From Corynebacterium cystitidis (GTDB lineage Bacteria; Actinomycetota; Actinomycetes; Mycobacteriales; Mycobacteriaceae), in NCBI RefSeq assembly GCF_900187295.1, contig NZ_LT906473.1, positions 2,232,001-2,296,000 on the forward strand: a DNA stretch of 64,000 nucleotides, written 5' to 3'. The position numbers and the translations under genes were made by a program. Position 1 is the stretch's first letter; every line of letters begins with the position of its first letter. Positions 53,521-62,381 of this stretch are shown one piece after another. The notes below the pieces were generated by a model. It searched no databases and was not told the origin of the DNA. It saw only the letters and a list, made by a program, of their open reading frames with translations.

Positions 53521-54744
53521 TGGGTCAAGCTTGAGTCGGGGCTGAGGCGTAGGCATCTGACGCTGGCCAGTCGGCATTCCTGGCAGGCGACCCAAGGAGA
53601 TGACACCAACGACTGCAAGCAGGGCTGCCGTCACGGTCATTGCGCCAGCGAACCCGAGCTGCTCAACACCGAATCCCGCTAGGAGAGGGCCGACTGCGAG
53701 TCCGACCGCGTACGCAAGCGTGTAGAGTGCGTATGATCCACCGAGGGTAGGAGGCTGAGAGCGGAAGCCTTGAACACTTATTAGGGCTGTTGCCGGGGCC
53801 TGAAGGAACGCTGCCGCAGCCCCAAGCAAGCCCATTCCGACCGCAATCAGCCAGATCGGTGTAGACCACCCAACCAGCAGCAGCGAGGCCACTACTGAGG
53901 CAATGCCGAGACCGATAAGTAGGCGGGGGGAAACACGTGAAACCATCGCCCCTACGATCGGGTTGGCAATAACTCCGACAAGCGCAGCTAGGGCGAATAG
54001 TAGGCCGATAAGCAGCGGACTTGCATCTAGATGCACGGGCAGTACCGGTTCAAGAGCGGCTATCACGGCTGCCCCTATTGCTATGGCAATAATTATGGAC
54101 CAGGAGCCTGGCACTCGAAGCACCGTCAAGGGACCGCCGGTGTCGTCAGTGGTACGTGGGACGTTGCGAACTAGGGTGATTCGAAGGATGCCGTCCAGAA
54201 TTGCCACACAGGCTGCGAGGATAAACGGGGAGGCTGTTCCAAACTCTTCGACCATGAAGCCAGCAACAGGGGGGCCGATGAGGACGCCGAGCGTAATTGT
54301 GGATATAGCAATGCCCATTGCCATTCCGCGCTTATCAAAGCTGGTGGTGGCAGCGATTAGTGCGAGTCCGGCGACCCAAGACATTCCGCCAGCAACGCCT
54401 TGGGCAAATCTAGCCACTAGGAGCAGCCAGTAAGGCTCTCCGATCGCGAAAATGAGAGTTGCTGCTGCCAGTCCGACCATGCCGATGAGCAAGGGGGTTT
54501 TCGGGCCTACCCGATCAACTAGGCGGCCGCTTAGTAATGCGGCAAGGACAAGTGCAATGGCGTACGAGGCGAACAGGACACCCGTCATGGCTGGTCCCGC
54601 TTCGACGACTGCGGGCAGTAGGGGAAGGACAGGGACCGCCAAGCCAATGACGAGGTTATCAACGAATAATGCGAGTGAGGCTACAACGAGCGCCCTGACC
54701 GACAGCGTTCTAGGGGGAAGGGCGTTTGGCGGGGAGTTGCTCAC
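53449..54744 (-). CDS. MFS drug-type exporter
   Basis: Protein of 431 residues with 12 membrane helices. It has the A motif SGRLVDRVGPKTPLL after helix 2 and a C-like motif (GPPVAGFMVEEFG) in helix 5, marking the DHA1 drug-efflux group. The last 35 residues (QPRLKLDPRCRYAESRIPG...) look unlike an MFS tail and overlap the IS5-like remnant, so the native C-terminus has probably been replaced. A near-perfect palindrome at 54772-54791 in front of the gene and a tetR gene beyond it imply TetR control. Confidence 0.85.
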   Translation of the reverse strand: MSNSPPNALPPRTLSVRALVVASLALFVDNLVIGLAVPVLPLLPAVVEAGPAMTGVLFASYAIALVLAALLSGRLVDRVGPKTPLLIGMVGLAAATLIFAIGEPYWLLLVARFAQGVAGGMSWVAGLALIAATTSFDKRGMAMGIAISTITLGVLIGPPVAGFMVEEFGTASPFILAACVAILDGILRITLVRNVPRTTDDTGGPLTVLRVPGSWSIIIAIAIGAAVIAALEPVLPVHLDASPLLIGLLFALAALVGVIANPIVGAMVSRVSPRLLIGLGIASVVASLLLVGWSTPIWLIAVGMGLLGAAAAFLQAPATALISVQGFRSQPPTLGGSYALYTLAYAVGLAVGPLLAGFGVEQLGFAGAMTVTAALLAVVGVISLGRLPGMPTGQRQMPTPQPRLKLDPRCRYAESRIPGTCESPAGLSARG

Positions 54745-54771
54745 AATGTCTCCTTAAAATGCGCAGGTTGG

Positions 54772-54791
54772 CATACAGGCTAGCTTGTATG
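54772..54791. promoter_or_regulatory. TetR-type operator before MFS exporter
   Basis: CATACAGGCTAGCTTGTATG is a 20-bp palindrome with one mismatched pair, 28 bases before the exporter start. A related sequence, TTACAGGGTAGCTCAT, lies at the tetR start (55541-55556). Confidence 0.7.
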
Positions 54792-54931
54792 TAAAGTGGT
54801 AGCAAGTCTTCGCGGGCAGTGCCGTGCACGATGCATCGGTTATGATGGGGCCTTGCCCTCAGCGTCGCACAGGGGTTCCGATGAAGGACGTAGGGCGAAC
54901 CGCCCCGCGAAGTTGGAAATGCCGGGCCGGT

Positions 54932-55537
54932 CTACTCGGAACCGAATCCCGTACCTAGGAAGCCATGAACCAGATAGTCAATGTCGGAGTCGAGCGAAGA
55001 CCTTGCCGGAAGATCGCCGGGGTTTGTGATGGCAGTGACGGCTAGGCCCTGAAGGAACACCACCACGTTTCGAGCGACGAGGTCTCGAGGTACTGGGAGA
55101 TCTTCCTCAGCATTTAGACTGTTCTCGATCTGCCTTTTCCAGGAAGCTAGGGCGTCGCTCTTCTCGGCGTTGTCACTGCTTGATGCCTGCGGTGCCACGA
55201 TCACCGTTGTGATCACGAGGGCACGGAACTTCGGATCGCCCTGGAGCCACTGAATGTAGCGTCGTAGCAAGACCCGCAGGTTCTCGGTCGCGCTGTCCGA
55301 GGTGGTGTCCTCAGCGAAGAGTCTGTCTCCGAACTTTGACCAGCCGTACTGGAGCGCTTCAGAGAGCAACGCGAATTTGGAGGCAAAGTGATGATTCAGC
55401 GCCCCGCGCGATACTCCGGCTGCACGTGCGATGACCTCAAATGTCGCCCCTCGCCAACCATGCTCCGCGAACGCGCCTAGCGAAGCCTCCAGGATCGCTT
55501 GCTTCGTCTTCCACGCGTCCTCGGCCGTTCGCTTCAT
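54932..55537 (-). CDS. TetR-family repressor of the adjacent exporter
   Basis: Protein of 201 residues. The N-terminal HTH (about 12-58) reads AILEASLGAFAEHGWRGATF, then RAAGVSRGALNHHFASK with the family HTH core. The C-terminal ligand domain (about 75-200) is variable as usual. It is on the same strand as the exporter, 188 bases upstream of it. An operator-like sequence sits directly before its ATG, which suggests autoregulation. TACCCT at 55545-55550 (read on the minus strand) is close enough to the ATG for a leaderless transcript. Confidence 0.88.
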   Translation of the reverse strand: MKRTAEDAWKTKQAILEASLGAFAEHGWRGATFEVIARAAGVSRGALNHHFASKFALLSEALQYGWSKFGDRLFAEDTTSDSATENLRVLLRRYIQWLQGDPKFRALVITTVIVAPQASSSDNAEKSDALASWKRQIENSLNAEEDLPVPRDLVARNVVVFLQGLAVTAITNPGDLPARSSLDSDIDYLVHGFLGTGFGSE

Positions 55538-55538
55538 A

Positions 55539-55556
55539 ACTTACAGGGTAGCTCAT
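55539..55556. promoter_or_regulatory. Second operator-like site at the tetR start
   Basis: TTACAGGGTAGCTCAT resembles the exporter operator (ATACAGGCTAGCTTGT), with most of the core conserved. It overlaps the presumed tetR promoter. Confidence 0.45.
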
Positions 55557-55988
55557 CGGGACCAGAACCAACTCGATCAGCTTCAACCGCGCCGGACGCG
55601 TGTTGCCGAAGCCTTCGGCCCAAGGCGACCCCCAGGCGAGTACTACGGTTCTCGGTGGGGACCATATTCGAATGCCATCGTGGTGACCTCCTTGCGATGA
55701 ATAGTGGGTAATCGATTCGTCGCTGGTAGTCAGACATAGTGTGCACTGGCATCCACATTACTTTGAGACTTCACGCAGTTGGATCGTGCGGTCAGGTTCC
55801 TATCAGTAGTTGGAGTATGTCACTGCCTTCGGCGGCATCACCCCCGGATCATTTCCAGACAGGGACAGTAATTAGCCATACCGAAGCCAGCGACGTGTGT
55901 TCCTCTAAATGAAGGAACGGAAACAAACATAGCCTGCCCCAATGTGAGGGGACAGGCAATGAATCTTCGGGACCCTCAGGTGGAGCAC
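55557..55988. other. Gap region with one hairpin
   Basis: I see no convincing gene in this stretch. At 55933-55958, GCCTG-CCCC-AATGTGA-GGGG-A-CAGGC forms a strong hairpin that could terminate the minus-strand HTH gene ending at 55989. Confidence 0.45.
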
Positions 55989-56359
55989 CTAAAAACATAA
56001 TGGACTATTTGCACGTTTGCCCTGGCCTGCGGTTTCTCTCGTCGGTGCAGATCTTGCATCTACGAGAGGAAAGACTTGATCAAGGTGCAGAACATACCGG
56101 TTCGACGTCCGTCGGATACTGCCAGTTCCATTGTTGTAAGTCCGACGTAAATCGAGATTAGACCTATCTCCTCGAGTTCTTTCAGGTACGAGACCACCGA
56201 GCGCTTCGAACACCGGGTACGAGCAGCGATCTTGCCCTGGCCTGGAAAGCAAGAGTGGCGCTCATCCGCATAATAAGCGAGTGCTAGCATCACCCACGAT
56301 GACCCCGATTTCAATCCCTGATGACCATCGAGCACTTTAGCAACAGATTTAACACTCAC
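55989..56359 (-). pseudogene. HTH_36-like protein gene, frameshifted
   Basis: ATG at 56359 opens SVKSVAKVLDGHQGLKSGSS, continuing WVMLALAYYADERHSCFPGQ and a winged-helix SKRSVVSYLKELEEIGLI. Near 56160 the sense switches to another frame that reads DLRRTYNNGTGSIRRTSNRY and VLHLDQVFPLV before stopping at 55989. Both parts together look like plasmid or phage-type HTH proteins of about 120 residues. A one-base change would restore the gene. Confidence 0.55.
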
Positions 56360-56541
56360 TACGTCACCACCCTCGTCAGTCTATAAATGTCTAAACCATT
56401 GACAGCAAAATGTCAGGAACGTTAAAATTTCCTGCAAGCACAAAACGTGCTTTTCACTCCGGAAACCAAGCGCCCACAGTGGCGGATCGGTACTCCGACC
56501 GGGACATACTGATGTCCCCCAAGCCCCGTAAGGAGAAAGTC

Positions 56542-56658
56542 ATGAATAAGTTAGGATCCACAGTTAAAGTTGCGCCCGCACCCCTATTCATAGCGTTGCC
56601 AACAGCCCTCGCACCGGTATCCACCAATAAAGACGCATGTGGAAGCGTTCTCCTGTAA
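56542..56658 (+). CDS. Small ORF with strong ribosome-binding site
   Basis: GTAAGGAGAAAGTC precedes an ATG opening a 38-codon frame (MNKLGSTVKVAPAPLFIALP...). It is hydrophobic in the middle. No homologue is recognised; it could be a leader peptide or a gene remnant. It ends 16 bases before the next small gene. Confidence 0.3.
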   Translation: MNKLGSTVKVAPAPLFIALPTALAPVSTNKDACGSVLL

Positions 56659-56674
56659 GGCTAAGGTCAGACTC

Positions 56675-56848
56675 ATGGAAATACTCATCATCGGTGCGAC
56701 TCTCTTCGTTCCTGTCATTATCATCGTCCTCGTGGTCCTTCTTGTCTTTAGAGGCGGGAAGATACTGGCCAATCTTCAAAGCGATGTCCAACGGATCGCG
56801 AAAGATGTCGAGAAGATATCGAAGGAATTGGACAGAAGAGATACCTAA
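56675..56848 (+). CDS. Small single-span membrane protein
   Basis: Peptide of 57 residues from ATG 56675. One N-terminal membrane helix (about 2-26, very Ile/Val/Leu-rich) precedes a coiled-coil-prone cytoplasmic helix (LQSDVQRIAKDVEKISKELD). The plan resembles small membrane anchors. An AAACCGG/CCGGTTT hairpin at 56867-56885 follows. Function unknown. Confidence 0.55.
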   Translation: MEILIIGATLFVPVIIIVLVVLLVFRGGKILANLQSDVQRIAKDVEKISKELDRRDT

Positions 56849-56866
56849 ACCATCGCTATACAACAG

Positions 56867-56885
56867 AAACCGGTAACACCGGTTT
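56867..56885 (+). terminator. 7-bp hairpin after small membrane gene
   Basis: AAACCGG-TAACA-CCGGTTT, 18 bases after the stop, followed by a few pyrimidines. Probable terminator before the TSUP gene. Confidence 0.5.
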
Positions 56886-56905
56886 CCACACTATACTTCC
56901 AGCGC

Positions 56906-57688
56906 ATGGACGCCCTTACCACTCCCCTCCTGTTCACCATGGCGATGCTTGCCGGAATCATCAATTCGGCTATCGGCTCCGGTTCACTGCTGACCCTTCC
57001 GGTGCTGCTCAGCCTCGGTGTACCACCCGGGGTTGCGGTGCGCACCAACACCATCGGCATGACTGTCACCTCCATCGGCTCGGTGTTGGGCTACCGCAAG
57101 GAAATTGCCCGCGAGCTTCCGCACCTGACCCCGATCACGCTATTCACCATCCTTGGCGCCACGTCGGGTTCGATTCTGCTGCTGCTTTCACCTTCGGAAG
57201 CCCTCGACTTTGTCATCCCGATCCTCATCGTGGTGGCCCTGCTCATGGTGATATTCCAGCCCCGGCTGGCACGGTGGGCGAATAAAGACAAAACGGTGCA
57301 GGAACATGGGCCGGTGGGCAACGCTTATCGACGCCCCTCCATCATCGCCCCCATGTCACTCGCGTCTGTGTACGGCGGGTATTTCACCGCCGCCCAAGGC
57401 ATTCTCTACATGGCGATTTTGGGTGTGGGAACAGGGCGCAGCTTTAAAGACGTCAACCCAGTAAAAAACTATCTCTCGCTATTTGTCAACGTCACCGCCG
57501 CAGCCGTATACATCATCGCCTATTTCATGGGAGCACAGGTGCTATGGGGTTATGTGCTGGTTATTGCCGCTGGCGGGCTGATCGGAGGTTTCTTGGGTTC
57601 AAGCATTGCCAAACGCCTTCCCAACGGGGTTTTCCGTCTCCTCATCGTAGTCGTCGCGCTGGTGGCACTAGTGCGGCAGCTGCTGTGA
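56906..57688 (+). CDS. TSUP (TauE/SafE) family permease
   Basis: Protein of 260 residues with about eight membrane helices in two repeats. The first repeat carries LAGIINSAIGSGSLLTLPVL; the second has SVYGGYFTAAQGILYMAIL. These permeases move sulfite, sulfonates or other small anions, typically outward. The gene stands alone; substrate not determined. A CsoR/CstR sulfur operon elsewhere in the window is not linked to it by position. Confidence 0.85.
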   Translation: MDALTTPLLFTMAMLAGIINSAIGSGSLLTLPVLLSLGVPPGVAVRTNTIGMTVTSIGSVLGYRKEIARELPHLTPITLFTILGATSGSILLLLSPSEALDFVIPILIVVALLMVIFQPRLARWANKDKTVQEHGPVGNAYRRPSIIAPMSLASVYGGYFTAAQGILYMAILGVGTGRSFKDVNPVKNYLSLFVNVTAAAVYIIAYFMGAQVLWGYVLVIAAGGLIGGFLGSSIAKRLPNGVFRLLIVVVALVALVRQLL

Positions 57689-57812
57689 GCAAGCGTCGAT
57701 AAGCATGCAAACCTACCCCCAACCGGGGTGACTTGATTCACTTCGACCCATTGTGGTTGCCAACCTCATTAATGTAAAAGCAATCTTGTTCCTTGACCGA
57801 AAGGCCAAACAC

Positions 57813-59105
57813 ATGTCGATACGCTTCAACCGACGCACCGCCGGCACCATCGCAGCCACCACGATCGCCGCACTCAGCCTGGTAGCTTGCTCCGGCGAAG
57901 AGTCCTCCGGTGGTTCCTCCGACGGTGGTGCTTCCGCAGTCGAAGACGGCACCGAGGAAGCACGCGGCCCCATCACGTTTGCCATGGGCGCTAACGACAC
58001 CGACAAGCTCGTCCCCATCATCGAAGCATGGAACGCCGAGCACCCCGACGAGGAAGTCACCCTCAAAGAGCTCCCCGGCGAGGCCGACGCACAGCGCGAA
58101 ACCCTGATCCAGTCGCTGCAGGCCGGCAACTCCGACTACGACGTGATGGCGCTCGACGTTGTCTGGACCGGCGAGTTCGCCGCCAACCAGTACCTTGCAC
58201 CACTCGAGGGCGCACTTGAAGTAGACACCTCCGCCCTGCTCGATGCCACTGTGGAATCCGCAACCTACAACGGCACCCTCTACGCACTGCCGCAGAACAC
58301 CAACGGCCAGCTACTGTTCCGCAACACCGAGTTCATCCCAGAAGAACCCGCCAACTTCCAGGAACTGATCGATTCGTGCCAGGAGCTTAACGACGAGGTT
58401 GGTTGCCTGACCACCCAGCTATCGCAGTACGAAGGCCTGACTGTGAACACCGCCGGCTTCATGGAGGGCTGGGGTGGCTCCATCCTCGACGAAGACGACC
58501 AAGAAGTCACCGTTGATTCTGAGGGATCCAAGGCAGGCCTACAGGCGCTTGTCGACGCTTACGCGGACGGCGTGATCACCGAAGAATCCACCGCGGCCAC
58601 CGAGGAAGAGACCAATCTCGCATTCGTCGAAGGTCGCACCGCCTACGCCATCAACTGGCCGTACATGTACACAAATGCTGAAGGTGAAGCCTCCGATGTC
58701 GCCGGCAACGTCGAGGTCTCCCCACTCGTGGGCAAAGACGGCGTGGGCGTATCTACCCTGGGTGGCTACAACAACGGCATCAACATCAACTCCGAAAACA
58801 AAGCGACCGCGCGTGACTTCATCGAGTTCATCATCAGCGAAGACAACCAGATGAGCTTCGCCGAAGCATCCTTCCCACCTGTCCTGGCTTCCGTCTACGA
58901 CGACGAGACCCTGGTTGAGCAGTTCCCCTACCTGCCTGCGCTCAAGGTCTCTTTGGAGAATGCGGCACCTCGCCCAGTCTCCCCGTTCTACACCGAGATC
59001 TCCAAAGCAATCCAAGACAACGCGTACGCAGCACTGACCGACGGCAAAAGCGTCGACGACGCAACCGCGGACATGAAGGCTGCGATCCAGAACGCTGCCG
59101 GATAA
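57813..59105 (+). CDS. Sugar-binding lipoprotein of ABC importer
   Basis: About 430 residues from ATG 57813, behind GAAAGGCC. The lipoprotein signal ends SLVACSGEE (lipid Cys near 30), then a Ser/Gly linker and an SBP family 1 fold (PITFAMGANDTDKLVPIIEA, LDVVWTGEFAANQYL, GRTAYAINWPYMY). It binds an oligosaccharide, likely maltose/maltodextrin or trehalose, by analogy with MusE/LpqY. It is followed by a long hairpin and then two permease genes. Confidence 0.85.
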   Translation: MSIRFNRRTAGTIAATTIAALSLVACSGEESSGGSSDGGASAVEDGTEEARGPITFAMGANDTDKLVPIIEAWNAEHPDEEVTLKELPGEADAQRETLIQSLQAGNSDYDVMALDVVWTGEFAANQYLAPLEGALEVDTSALLDATVESATYNGTLYALPQNTNGQLLFRNTEFIPEEPANFQELIDSCQELNDEVGCLTTQLSQYEGLTVNTAGFMEGWGGSILDEDDQEVTVDSEGSKAGLQALVDAYADGVITEESTAATEEETNLAFVEGRTAYAINWPYMYTNAEGEASDVAGNVEVSPLVGKDGVGVSTLGGYNNGININSENKATARDFIEFIISEDNQMSFAEASFPPVLASVYDDETLVEQFPYLPALKVSLENAAPRPVSPFYTEISKAIQDNAYAALTDGKSVDDATADMKAAIQNAAG

Positions 59106-59144
59106 AAGCCTCGCTCGCACGCCCGTGAGGCTGACAAGTTATGC

Positions 59145-59182
59145 GACAACACCTGCCCTTGTGTACCGGGGTAGGTGTTGTC
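59145..59182 (+). terminator. 10-bp hairpin between binding protein and permeases
   Basis: GACAACACCT pairs exactly with AGGTGTTGTC across an 18-base loop, 40 bases after the binding-protein stop. Such hairpins often raise binding-protein expression over permease expression by partial termination or mRNA protection. Confidence 0.65.
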
Positions 59183-59225
59183 CCCGTTTCTTCCTTCTTT
59201 TCGGATCATTTCGAAAGCGTCCACC

Positions 59226-60296
59226 ATGCTCACTAAAGCTCAAAGCACCAAGCGCGCAGCCCTCCTGTTGGCGCCTGCCCTAGTGGTGCTTGCCGTTGTG
59301 ATCGGCTACCCGGTCCTGCGCGCGATCTATTTGTCCTTCCAGGCAGACAGGCACCTCGACCCCGACACCGGGCTTTTCGTCGAGGGCGGGTTTGCTGGCT
59401 TCGACCACTACCTGTACTGGCTGACTCAACGGTGCATTACACCTTCCGGCGACGTTGGCACATGCCCGCCCGGAACATTGGCGACCGATTTTTGGCCAGC
59501 AGTACGCAACACCGTCTTCTTCACCATTACCACCGTCACTCTCGAAACGATTCTGGGCATGATCATGGCACTGATCATGGCCGGCAACTACAAAGGTCGT
59601 GGCCTTGTTCGCGCCGCCGTGCTGATCCCCTGGGCCATCCCCACCGCGGTAACCGCGAAGCTATGGCAGTTCATGTTCGCCCCACAAGGTGTGGTCAACT
59701 CGATCTTAGGCACCAACATCATGTGGACCACCGACCCGTGGGCCGCCCGGTTTGCCGTGGTCATCGCCGACGTGTGGAAAACAGCCCCCTTCATGGCACT
59801 GCTCATCCTCGCCGGACTGCAAATGATCCCGAAAGAGACCTACGAAGCCGCACGCGTGGATAACGCCAGCCGCTGGCAACAATTCTGGCTGATCACCTTC
59901 CCACTGGTACGCCCAGCACTGATGGTCGCAGTTCTCTTCCGCACACTCGATGCGCTACGCATGTACGACCTGCCGGTGATCATGATCTCCGCCTCCGCCA
60001 ACTCGCCGACCGCCGTGGTCAGCCAGCTGGTAGTCCAAGACATGCGCCAGGGCAACTTCAACTCAGCGTCCGCCATGTCCACCTTGATTTTCCTGTTCGT
60101 TTTCGCCGTCGCGTTCCTACTGATCCGGTTCCTCGGTGCAGACGTCTCCGGCAAAGGGCAACAGCGCAAAGACGAGCGGGAGGCCCGGCGTCGACAAGCG
60201 CGACACGAACGCGCACGCAAAGCCGCACACGAAACCGCACACGAAACCGACGTCCAGGCAACCCCCAACCAGACCACCAAGGAGACACGGGTATGA
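59226..60296 (+). CDS. Sugar ABC importer permease 1 (MalF/MusF type)
   Basis: About 356 residues from ATG 59226, with six membrane helices. The binding-protein-dependent loop EAA motif is YEAARVDNASRWQQFWLITF. The C-terminal tail is long, charged and rich in Arg, His and Lys (RRQARHERARKAAHETAHET). Its stop overlaps the next gene by four bases. In the same transport unit as the lipoprotein upstream. Confidence 0.88.
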   Translation: MLTKAQSTKRAALLLAPALVVLAVVIGYPVLRAIYLSFQADRHLDPDTGLFVEGGFAGFDHYLYWLTQRCITPSGDVGTCPPGTLATDFWPAVRNTVFFTITTVTLETILGMIMALIMAGNYKGRGLVRAAVLIPWAIPTAVTAKLWQFMFAPQGVVNSILGTNIMWTTDPWAARFAVVIADVWKTAPFMALLILAGLQMIPKETYEAARVDNASRWQQFWLITFPLVRPALMVAVLFRTLDALRMYDLPVIMISASANSPTAVVSQLVVQDMRQGNFNSASAMSTLIFLFVFAVAFLLIRFLGADVSGKGQQRKDEREARRRQARHERARKAAHETAHETDVQATPNQTTKETRV

Positions 60297-61129
60297 AAGC
60301 GAAACGCAGAGCCACCATCCTGCACTACATCGGAGTCGCCTTCATCCTGATCTGGGGGCTGGCACCGTTTTACTGGATGCTTGTGGTCGCATTACGCGAC
60401 TCAGCATTCACCTTCGACACCACCCCCTGGCCCACCCACGTCACACTAGACAACTTCCGCGACGCCCTCGCCACCGACAAAGGCAACAACTTCGGCCGAG
60501 CAATCCTGAACTCGCTGATCATCTCGGTAGCCACCACACTGATCGCCGTGATCGTCGGCGTTGGCGCAGGCTACGCCCTGGCGCGGCTGAACTTCCCCGG
60601 CAAAACGCTGATCACCGGTATCGTGCTGGCAGCATCCATGTTCCCGGGCATCGCGCTGGTCACCCCACTATTCCAACTATTTTCCAATATCGGGTGGATT
60701 GGCACCTACCAGGCCATGATCGTGCCCAACATTTCCTTCGCACTGCCTCTGACGGTCTACACGCTCATTTCGTTTTTCCGGCAGCTGCCGTGGGAGTTGG
60801 AGGAGGCCGCGCGTGTCGACGGCGCCTCCCGCGCCCAAGCGTTCCGTTTAGTCATGCTGCCCCTCGCCGCACCAGCACTGTTTACCACGGCGATCCTGGC
60901 GTTTATCGCCGCCTGGAACGAGTACATGCTGGCCCAGCAGCTATCCACCACCGCCACCGAGCCTGTCACCGTGGCGATCGCCCGCTTCGCAGGCCCGAGT
61001 GCCTTCGAATACCCGTACGCCGCCACCATGGCAGCAGGCGCCTTAGTCACCGTGCCTCTGATCCTGATGGTGCTCGCCTTCCAGCGCCGCATCGTTTCCG
61101 GGCTGACCGCCGGTGGAGTGAAAGGATAA
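60293..61129 (+). CDS. Sugar ABC importer permease 2 (MalG/MusG type)
   Basis: Protein of 278 residues with six membrane helices and the EAA loop ELEEAARVDGASRAQAFRLV. ATG overlaps the stop of permease 1. It completes the importer, whose ATPase is expected to be the gene at 49882. The 130 bases after it hold no further gene. Confidence 0.9.
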   Translation: MKAKRRATILHYIGVAFILIWGLAPFYWMLVVALRDSAFTFDTTPWPTHVTLDNFRDALATDKGNNFGRAILNSLIISVATTLIAVIVGVGAGYALARLNFPGKTLITGIVLAASMFPGIALVTPLFQLFSNIGWIGTYQAMIVPNISFALPLTVYTLISFFRQLPWELEEAARVDGASRAQAFRLVMLPLAAPALFTTAILAFIAAWNEYMLAQQLSTTATEPVTVAIARFAGPSAFEYPYAATMAAGALVTVPLILMVLAFQRRIVSGLTAGGVKG

Positions 61130-61259
61130 ACCAGAAACGCCACGAAAGCACTAAACCCACGCTCCCACCTCAGTAAACACGGTGCAATATCAGGCAATCA
61201 GGCAACAGCATCAGGAGCATAAGGATCAGCCTAGTAAAGCGGCCCCAAAAGTTAAGGCC

Positions 61260-62357
61260 CTACCCAATATCCATTCGGACCCACACCGGCTCCGGCACCA
61301 GGCGCACCCCAAACGCCTCCTCCACCCCGGCACGCACCTGGCGGGCCAACGCCCGAACATCAGCAGCCTTCGCCTGGCCCCGGTTGGTGATAGCCAAGGT
61401 GTGCTTCGTCGATAAGCGCACCGGCGCACCCTCACCCGGATAACCGCGAGCGAAACCGGCGCGTTCGATCAGCCACGCAGCGGACAACTTCTCGCGGCCA
61501 TCATCCTGCGGGAAACGAGGCATGCTCTCCTCACCGACTTTCGCCTCAATCTCGTCTGCCAGCCGCTTCTCGACGATCGGATTCGTAAAAAACGAGCCAG
61601 CACTCCACGTGTCGTGATCTCCCGGATCCAACACCATCCCCTTGCCCCGGCGCTGCTCCAACACAGACTCGCGGGCTTCAGCTACCGGCACCTGGCGGTT
61701 GTCCATGTGACGCAGCGGAATCGAAACACCAGTAGGGTCAAGCTGCAACTCCACTTCCAACACCACCGCACGGTTAGTGAACTTCAAGTTAGAAAAGCGG
61801 TAAGACAGCTCCAGTGCTGCAGCATCAACCCACTCCACCTCGCAGGTTTCACGGTTATACAGCTTCACGCGGCGCAACACATCAGCAATCTCCGCCCCGT
61901 ACGCGCCCACGTTCTGCACCGGCACCGCACCCACCGAACCAGGAATACCACTCAAAACCTCGATACCGGCCAGCTTTTCCTCCACCGTGGCCGCCACCAG
62001 CTCATCCCACACCACGCCGGCCTCCGCATTCACCACGCCGTCCGGGTGGATCGTCACAGCATCATTGGCCGCGACCACCGCAACAAGATCCAGCTGCCCA
62101 TCAGCCACCACAAGGTTTGAGCCACCGCCCACAACCAACAGATCAACGCAGTGCTCGTCGAGAAGCTGCACCGCCGCAGCCAACGCCTCACTGGTTTCCG
62201 CACGCACCGCAGCCACCGGAGTACCACCCACATGCAACGTGGTGGCCTGCGCGAAAGTGAAATCGTCGTCACGCATAATGCCGTCGATTGCGGTCAAAGT
62301 GGCTAGGACAGAGGCAAGAACTTGGCCCTCAATGCGGGCTTGAGATGAATCAGACAC
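61260..62357 (-). CDS. murB: UDP-N-acetylenolpyruvoylglucosamine reductase
   Basis: FAD enzyme that reduces UDP-GlcNAc-enolpyruvate to UDP-MurNAc in peptidoglycan synthesis. From GTG 62357 it has about 365 residues. FAD-site segments are TTLHVGGTPVAAV and LVVGGGSNLVV, then IPGSVGAVPVQNVGAYGAE. The catalytic Ser lies in WSAGSFFTNPIV, and AAWLIERAGF is the type I C-terminal motif. A longer frame begins at 62438, but GTG 62357 has GTAGG before it and leaves 24 bases to the divergent gene. Confidence 0.93.
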   Translation of the reverse strand: MSDSSQARIEGQVLASVLATLTAIDGIMRDDDFTFAQATTLHVGGTPVAAVRAETSEALAAAVQLLDEHCVDLLVVGGGSNLVVADGQLDLVAVVAANDAVTIHPDGVVNAEAGVVWDELVAATVEEKLAGIEVLSGIPGSVGAVPVQNVGAYGAEIADVLRRVKLYNRETCEVEWVDAAALELSYRFSNLKFTNRAVVLEVELQLDPTGVSIPLRHMDNRQVPVAEARESVLEQRRGKGMVLDPGDHDTWSAGSFFTNPIVEKRLADEIEAKVGEESMPRFPQDDGREKLSAAWLIERAGFARGYPGEGAPVRLSTKHTLAITNRGQAKAADVRALARQVRAGVEEAFGVRLVPEPVWVRMDIG

Positions 62358-62381
62358 CCTACTAACGGTAGTCTGTTTGCT

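Noticed and set aside
55534..55758. Minus-strand 74-codon frame upstream of tetR
   Set aside because: No ribosome-binding site, composition not protein-like, and it covers the presumed tetR promoter.
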